DNA of 10,717 nucleotides from Paraktedonobacter sp034437695 (GTDB lineage: Bacteria > Chloroflexota > Ktedonobacteria > Ktedonobacterales > Ktedonobacteraceae), in contig DAOTTJ010000295.1 of assembly GCA_034437695.1 (NCBI GenBank), forward strand, positions 1-10,717, written 5' to 3'. Each line of letters begins with the position of its first letter. The stretch's first letter is position 1. The position numbers were made by a program, and so were the translations under genes. Positions 5,897 to 10,717 of the stretch are shown one piece after another. Under the pieces are notes generated by a model. It saw nothing but the letters and a program-made list of their open reading frames with translations, did no database searches and was not told the origin of the DNA.

Positions 5897-8800
5897 TTAG
5901 ACTAAACCGGGTGCGAGCTGCGCGTCCTGCGGCTCTATGTGTACGCGGAACGTCTTGATCTCAAACGGTTTCACCTGGAAATGCAGCCTATTCTCCTGGT
6001 AATCGGCTGTTGCGAGCGGCTCTTCAAGGAGATTGCACTCCTCAGCGCTGAGGAGGGGTCCCACAAAGATGAGCGTGCCGTGTCCACGCTGGTTGTGAGC
6101 CTCATAGAGGCGTACGATCAGTCCCTGACCGTCTTCGGCTGGCTTGATCGTCTCAACCACGACATGGGGACAGTCGGTGCGTAGAAAACTATGTGTGGCC
6201 AGTTCCTGCCGTTCGTAGGGTAGGAAGCCCGGTTGTGCCAGGGCTGGCACGTTCAGCTCATAGGCTCGGCGCACCGTCTGCGCGTCTCGCCAATCACCCT
6301 GATGAGGCAATAAACTATATGTAAAGCGGTGCAGGCCCTGGTCTGCTTCAGGATCGGGGGAGATGGCCGATTTCAGCAGGGTCAGGCGGATCACATTGTC
6401 GTGGATATCGTGACCATATTTGCTGTCGTTGAGCAGGCTGACCCCGTAGCCGCCTTCGCTCAGGTCGACCCAACGGTGTGCGCAGACCTCGAAACGCGCC
6501 ATGTCCCACGAGGTGTTGCGGTGCGTGGGTCGCTCGGTGTTGCCAAATTGGATCTCATAGGTGGCACGCGTGGCGTTGATAGCGACCGGAAAGGCCGCTT
6601 TCAACAGGATCTGGTGCTCGTGCCAGTCGATCTCGGTTGCGAAATCGATGCGCCGCGAGGTGCGCCAGAGCGAGATGCGCTGCGTAATCCGCGAGTTGAG
6701 AAAGCGGTGGGTGACCTCGACCGTAGCGCGGACGGGTCCCTCTTCGTAAATGCGCATCTGTGGCTCGTCTTGTATGGGATAGGGTTTCTCTTGATAAAAG
6801 AGATCGATATCCCAGGCGTCGAAGTTTAACGGGCGATCTTCGTAGGCGATCAACTGGTTGGCTCTCTGGCCTGGCGCAATGACTTCGCGCTCGATCTGAC
6901 GATCGTAGAGACTGGTTATCTCGCCCTGCGCGGTCAGTTCCATCGTATAGAATGAGTTGCGTAAACGCATGCCGCCCTCGGGAGTCGCTACTATCGTCGG
7001 CGCTTCTGTCATGGGTTCCTGCTGCGCCTCTGTCGCTACTATCAATACGCCGCACGAGGGCAGTTGCCGACCATCGAGCAGCGTCAGCGGGTGGTCTTCC
7101 CAATCGCTGGTAGACTGACTTCCGGGCAGGTAAGCTGTGTACTTGCCTGACAGCTGGAGCGGCTCGCTGCGCTCCCAGGGGAGGGTATTAAAGAGCAACA
7201 GAATCGGCCGCCCGGCGTCGTCGGTTCCCAACTGCGAGCTGAGAAAGGTCAGAGCCTCTATGCGCTGCGCTTCGCCCATCTGGCGCACCTCGGCGTAGAT
7301 CTGCGCGACATCGGTGTAGACCTCGTGGATTGAGGAGCCAGGAAGCACATCGTGAAACTGATTGAGCAGGATCAGTTGCCAGCCGCGCCGGAAGGTCTCA
7401 AGGTGGCAAGGCATTCCGTAGAGGCTGGCCCACGCGTTGAGCATCTCTGCGTCGTGGTAGAGCAGTTCCATACGTCGGTTGTTCTGCTTGGTCTGAGCCT
7501 GCGAGGTATAGGTGCCACGGTGATATTCCAGGTAGAGTTCACCTACCCAGGTGGGCAGGCGTGGATCTTCCCAGACCCGCTCGTATAGTCCATCAAAGTA
7601 GGTGTCCGTACGCCCCAACTGGACTTTAGGGAAAGCCGGCAGGTTGGCCATGACTTCCACCCGCGCCAACTGGTCCTCAGTGGGACCGCCGCCGCCGTCG
7701 CCCCAACCGGCTAGGTAGAGCAACTGCTGGTTGATCTCCTGTTGCTGGTAGATACGCCATGTCCCGGCCACGTCGACCGCCTCAAGCGGCCCGTTGTAGG
7801 TATAGGAAGGTGAGTCCAGCGCGTCGCTAGGGGCCGTAATAAAATGCGTCAGCACCTCGCTGCCGTCGATCCCTCGCCAGCGGAAGGTATCATAGGGCAG
7901 ACGATTAAACTGGTTCCAACTGATCTTCGTAGTCATAAAGCAGGGAATGTTGCAGAGGCGCATGATCTGAGGAAGCGCAGCACTGTAGCCAAAGACATCC
8001 GGCAGCCAGATGATGCGCGGTGTGCTGCCGAACTCCTCCCGCGTGAAGCGCGTCCCGTAGATAATCTGGCGCACCAGCGATTCCCCGGAGGTCAGGTTAC
8101 AGTCGGCCTCGATCCACATCGCTCCAACTGGCTCAAAGCGTCCCTCTGCGACACGCTCTTTGACGCGAGCATAGAGTTCAGGTACGTCCTGTTTGAGCCA
8201 TTGTAACAGCTGTGGCTGGCTCTGGCTGTAGTGGTAGGCGGGATAGCGCTCCATCAGCGCAAGCACATTGGCAACGGTATGGACGATTTTCTGGCGCGTG
8301 CGCCAGTAGGGCCACATCCAGGCCACATCCAGGTGGGCATGGCCGCTGATCGTGATCTCAGGGCGTGCATCCAGTGCCGAGAACTCGGCCAGCGTCCTGG
8401 TCAAACTATCCAGCGCCTTGTCAATTGTAAGCACGAAGCGTTCGCTCTGCCAGCCTTCGCGTAAGTCGAGCAAGTTATACGCCTCGTTGATAGCAGCTAA
8501 GAGACGGTGGCGCGTCGGCTCGTTCGCGGGGAGTGTCAGTCCCACATCCAGCAGGGTCTGCATGGTCGTCGCGAGCCTCTGCACGTGTTCGTGACGTATA
8601 CAGAGATAGAAGCCGGCAAAGGACATCGGCTCACGCGTATAGACGTGCATACTCAACCGACGCATCGCGCCGCTCTGCCAGCTCTCCGCCACCTCGCTGC
8701 CCTGCGGGAGCGCCAGCAGCGGGTGACGCCAGTCGAACGCACCGATAGCACGTTGCTCAAGAAAGACCGTGGCTTCCAGCAAGCGTAGCAAACTATCGTC

Positions 8801-9076
8801 GGGCTGCTGGTCCCAGCATAGCTGTAAAACGGGCGTCTGACCCGGCTGATAGACGTGCGCGGGCAACGTTGTCTGTAACCAGCAGGTACCGTGTTCCAGA
8901 CCCCACATCTGTCCTCTCTCCAACGGTTGCCACCGTGGGTCGTCCTCCGCCGGAGGCAGGGTCAGTGTATTTTCAGTTGACATAATAAAAATAGGAGTGA
9001 GCAACTGGCCTGGTGTATGCATTGCCCGCGTTAATTCACGCAGGCGAACTTGCAATTTTTGTCTAGTTAGCTGCAT
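5897..9076 (-). CDS. GH38 alpha-mannosidase (class II)
   Basis: Zinc-dependent retaining glycosidase that removes alpha-linked mannose; 1059 residues, full length for bacterial GH38 enzymes of about 1000 residues. After an N-terminal domain of about 235 residues, the catalytic barrel opens with GHAHLDVAWMWP, giving the H248-x-D250 metal pair. Next come MWIEADCNLTSGES (W321, E323) and WLPDVFGYS, with D360 as the expected nucleophile and zinc ligand. NQFHDVLPG supplies H575, matching the fourth zinc ligand of the family. The helical middle domain is marked by EYHRGTYTSQAQTK (from about 515), and beta-sandwich domains fill about 645 to the end. All expected active-site residues are present, so activity is likely. 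No signal peptide is evident, so it is probably cytoplasmic and acts on imported or intracellular mannosides. ATG 9076 has AGAGGAAA (9083-9090) with AGAGGA at 8 bases; the later Met residues (19 and 32) lack one. It stands alone, convergent with the transferase and divergent from the ligase. Confidence 0.95.
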   Translation of the reverse strand: MQLTRQKLQVRLRELTRAMHTPGQLLTPIFIMSTENTLTLPPAEDDPRWQPLERGQMWGLEHGTCWLQTTLPAHVYQPGQTPVLQLCWDQQPDDSLLRLLEATVFLEQRAIGAFDWRHPLLALPQGSEVAESWQSGAMRRLSMHVYTREPMSFAGFYLCIRHEHVQRLATTMQTLLDVGLTLPANEPTRHRLLAAINEAYNLLDLREGWQSERFVLTIDKALDSLTRTLAEFSALDARPEITISGHAHLDVAWMWPYWRTRQKIVHTVANVLALMERYPAYHYSQSQPQLLQWLKQDVPELYARVKERVAEGRFEPVGAMWIEADCNLTSGESLVRQIIYGTRFTREEFGSTPRIIWLPDVFGYSAALPQIMRLCNIPCFMTTKISWNQFNRLPYDTFRWRGIDGSEVLTHFITAPSDALDSPSYTYNGPLEAVDVAGTWRIYQQQEINQQLLYLAGWGDGGGGPTEDQLARVEVMANLPAFPKVQLGRTDTYFDGLYERVWEDPRLPTWVGELYLEYHRGTYTSQAQTKQNNRRMELLYHDAEMLNAWASLYGMPCHLETFRRGWQLILLNQFHDVLPGSSIHEVYTDVAQIYAEVRQMGEAQRIEALTFLSSQLGTDDAGRPILLLFNTLPWERSEPLQLSGKYTAYLPGSQSTSDWEDHPLTLLDGRQLPSCGVLIVATEAQQEPMTEAPTIVATPEGGMRLRNSFYTMELTAQGEITSLYDRQIEREVIAPGQRANQLIAYEDRPLNFDAWDIDLFYQEKPYPIQDEPQMRIYEEGPVRATVEVTHRFLNSRITQRISLWRTSRRIDFATEIDWHEHQILLKAAFPVAINATRATYEIQFGNTERPTHRNTSWDMARFEVCAHRWVDLSEGGYGVSLLNDSKYGHDIHDNVIRLTLLKSAISPDPEADQGLHRFTYSLLPHQGDWRDAQTVRRAYELNVPALAQPGFLPYERQELATHSFLRTDCPHVVVETIKPAEDGQGLIVRLYEAHNQRGHGTLIFVGPLLSAEECNLLEEPLATADYQENRLHFQVKPFEIKTFRVHIEPQDAQLAPGLV

Positions 9077-9215
9077 AGGCTATTTCCTCTTTCTCTTTTT
9101 AGGAATTCTTCGTGCAAAATACGCGGAAGTGTTGGAAAAAGGTGCGAGAAGTGGCGCAGCCTGGCTTTAAGCGAGTCTTCCCGTCTTCGCTCGCTCTTGC
9201 CCAGGCGAAGGATTT

Positions 9216-9246
9216 GGCATGCACTGACCGACTTTATAGGCATGCC
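9216..9246. promoter_or_regulatory. Inverted GGCATGC boxes upstream of the mannosidase, possible operator
   Basis: GGCATGC (9216-9222) and GCATGCC (9240-9246) form a 7-bp perfect inverted repeat with a 17-base spacer. The second box is itself the palindrome GGCATGCC (9239-9246), so the two sites also read as direct repeats 23 bases apart, about two helical turns. They sit 140-170 bases before the mannosidase start, just downstream of the minus-strand TATAAT. That arrangement suits a dimeric regulator, but it is short enough to be chance. Confidence 0.3.
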
Positions 9247-9368
9247 AGACGTGCGTCCTGCTGGTATTTCCTCATTATACACAGGCACCAAATGCTCTAG
9301 TATAGAGGCAGACAGAAATACTATGGTCTTGTAGTGGCAAACAAAAAAATTTACCTGATGTACTTCTA

Positions 9369-9397
9369 TTGCATCTCGCGGAATAAGATGGCATAAT
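9369..9397 (+). promoter_or_regulatory. Candidate sigma70-like promoter for the ligase gene
   Basis: TTGCAT (9369-9374) and CATAAT (9392-9397) are separated by exactly 17 bases, with a short A-tract (about 9342-9349) upstream in the UP-element position. Transcription would start near 9404, giving a leader of about 185 bases. I see no convincing riboswitch or attenuator fold in that leader. Confidence 0.5.
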
Positions 9398-9588
9398 AGA
9401 TATGCTCATCGAAAAATTGATTGCGTTGTATGGGTTGCGACGAAAGCACCCGAACATTGTCTGGCCGAGAAGATAGAGGGGGAGGGTCCAGTTACCGCGA
9501 TGTATTTGCCGCAGTGTGAATAGATTGCCAGGGTCGCACAGGCGGGCAGAAGTGTTCTTTACGCACATAATCGAAGGAGGCGTTTCGC

Positions 9589-10701
9589 ATGTCCCGAGAG
9601 TTTACCATCGGCGTAGAAGAGGAATTTCAGATCATCGACCCCCAGACTTACGCACTAAGTCCAGACGTAGAAGATATCCTCCCCCATGCTTGCAAAGTTC
9701 TTGGTAACGCAGTCCAATATGAACTTATTCTTTCACAGGTGGAGGTTGCCACGCCCATTTGTCATACGTTAAAAGATGTGCAAGACGCGCTGACCCATCT
9801 GCGTGGCACACTGATTGACGCGGCGCAGGGGGCAGGCAAACGGATAGCGGCAGCCGGTACTCACCCCTTTTCACCGTGGCATGAGCAGATTATCACCCCA
9901 AAGGACCGTTATCGTAGGCTTGTTGACCAGTACCATCGTTCAATTAAAGAGCAGATCATTTTTGGTTGCCATGTGCATATTGGGTTGAGCGACCAGGAGA
10001 AGGCTCTGGAGGTGATGAACCGCGCTCGCCTCTGGTTGCCTATCTTGCTGGCATTGAGTGCCAGTTCGCCTTTCTGGGACGGCGTGGATACCCATTATGC
10101 CAGTTATCGTACCGGCTTATGGTGGTCTTCGCCTCTGGCTGGTCCTCCACCTTTTTTTGCTTCACGTCGCGAGCACGACGCCTTTATTCAGGCGCTCGTG
10201 CAGACCGAGAGTGTCGAGGATACGACGCGGATCTACTGGGATATTCGCTTACCAGAGCGCTATAAAACCATTGAATTTCGCGTGATGGATGTCTGTCTGA
10301 CGATTGATGAGGCTGTCTTACTGGCCGGCCTGATCCGCGCTCTGGTGCGTACCTGCTACGATGCGGCACTGCGCAATCATCCCGTGGCTGCTGTCCCCTC
10401 TGAGTTGTTGCGCGTTGCTAACTGGCGTGCGGCTCGTTATGGTTTGGAGAGAGATCTGGTCGATGTGATCGCCGAACGTTCTGTGTCCGCGAGCGAACTA
10501 GTTGGGCGTTTCCTGGCCTATGTTCGTCCGGCCCTGGAGCAAGAGGGTGACTGGGAGGTTATTTCGCACTTGTTGCAACGCACGCTTCAGCGTGGAAATG
10601 GTGCTCGTCGCCAGCGTGAAGTCTTCCAGCGGCGACAGAATATGGAAGATGTTGTACAATATGTGATTGACGAAACCGCGAGGGTCAACACGCTCGTATA
10701 G
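9589..10701 (+). CDS. YbdK-like carboxylate-amine ligase, GCS2 (glutamate-cysteine ligase type 2) family
   Basis: ATP-dependent ligase that joins a carboxylate to an amine through an acyl-phosphate; 370 residues, the usual length for YbdK-like members. The family signature TIGVEEEF opens the protein (E10-E12 expected to bind metal-ATP). GTHPF and HVHIGL (H128, H130) follow, then DIRLPERYKTIEFRVMDVC with E229 and R231. No signal peptide or membrane segment is present, so it is cytoplasmic. The E. coli relative has weak glutamate-cysteine ligase activity, so a gamma-glutamyl-cysteine or related low-molecular-weight thiol or peptide product is possible. The true substrates cannot be read here, and no glutathione synthetase-like or ergothioneine partner is visible. 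Translation starts at ATG 9589 with a near-perfect AAGGAGG (9574-9580) 8 bases upstream, predicting good expression. It stops at TAG 16 bases before the window end, so any downstream operon partner is out of sight. Confidence 0.92.
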   Translation: MSREFTIGVEEEFQIIDPQTYALSPDVEDILPHACKVLGNAVQYELILSQVEVATPICHTLKDVQDALTHLRGTLIDAAQGAGKRIAAAGTHPFSPWHEQIITPKDRYRRLVDQYHRSIKEQIIFGCHVHIGLSDQEKALEVMNRARLWLPILLALSASSPFWDGVDTHYASYRTGLWWSSPLAGPPPFFASRREHDAFIQALVQTESVEDTTRIYWDIRLPERYKTIEFRVMDVCLTIDEAVLLAGLIRALVRTCYDAALRNHPVAAVPSELLRVANWRAARYGLERDLVDVIAERSVSASELVGRFLAYVRPALEQEGDWEVISHLLQRTLQRGNGARRQREVFQRRQNMEDVVQYVIDETARVNTLV

Positions 10702-10717
10702 ACAACTGGCCTTTGGA

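Larger units (their letters stand above)
9077..9588. other. 512-bp divergent intergenic region
   Basis: It separates the mannosidase (-) and ligase (+) starts, so it should carry both promoters. Next to the mannosidase is its ribosome binding site (9083-9090). A pair of GGCATGC boxes lies at 9216-9246. A perfect TATAAT on the minus strand (9274-9279) has no recognisable -35 at proper spacing, so I do not call it a promoter. The middle (about 9340-9415) is AT-rich and holds the plus-strand promoter candidate. A 74-codon minus-strand frame (TTG start at 9291, overlapping the mannosidase start) has no recognisable domain or good ribosome binding site and is not called. Confidence 0.7.

Noticed and set aside
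9067..9291. 74-codon minus-strand frame overlapping the mannosidase start by 10 bases
   Set aside because: It has a TTG start without a good Shine-Dalgarno sequence, no recognisable motif, and it occupies the expected mannosidase promoter and leader.

Overview
The window reads as ordinary bacterial chromosome of moderate GC, with consensus Shine-Dalgarno sequences and long dense genes. The gene set is a ClpC chaperone, a Wzz/tyrosine-kinase fusion of the Gram-positive/Chloroflexi style, a GT4 glycosyltransferase, a GH38 alpha-mannosidase and a GCS2-family ligase. Together with an intergenic block of GC-rich hairpin repeats, this fits a large-genome, soil-type bacterium. A ktedonobacterium (Chloroflexota) is my best guess. 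That is inference from gene style only; the window contains no taxonomic marker gene.

Layout. Positions 1-2046 (+) hold the C-terminal two thirds of clpC; its N-terminal domain lies outside the window. A 17-bp perfect hairpin (2109-2155) follows. Positions 2333-3907 (+) encode a polysaccharide co-polymerase fused to a BY-kinase-like ATPase whose Walker A' motif is altered. Positions 3908-4384 are a 477-bp gene-free block packed with inverted repeats: a 50-bp palindrome, a 143-bp unit bounded by 17-bp perfect inverted repeats, and two diverged copies of a double-hairpin module. Positions 4385-5749 (+) encode a GT4 glycosyltransferase. Positions 5897-9076 (-) encode a full-length GH38 alpha-mannosidase, convergent with the glycosyltransferase and separated from it by a hairpin. 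A 512-bp divergent intergenic region follows, and 9589-10701 (+) encodes a YbdK-like carboxylate-amine ligase.

How the genes fit together. The co-polymerase/kinase and the glycosyltransferase plausibly belong to one exopolysaccharide function: chain-length control plus sugar addition. No flippase, polymerase or initiating transferase is visible, so this is at most part of such a locus. The alpha-mannosidase may process mannose-containing glycans, but nothing here ties it to the neighbouring transferase. ClpC (protein quality control) and the ligase look like independent units. The most unusual content is the hairpin-repeat block between the two polysaccharide genes. It looks like either a small non-autonomous mobile element or repeat, or a structured RNA, rather than a gene. 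I do not see an evident new multi-gene system.
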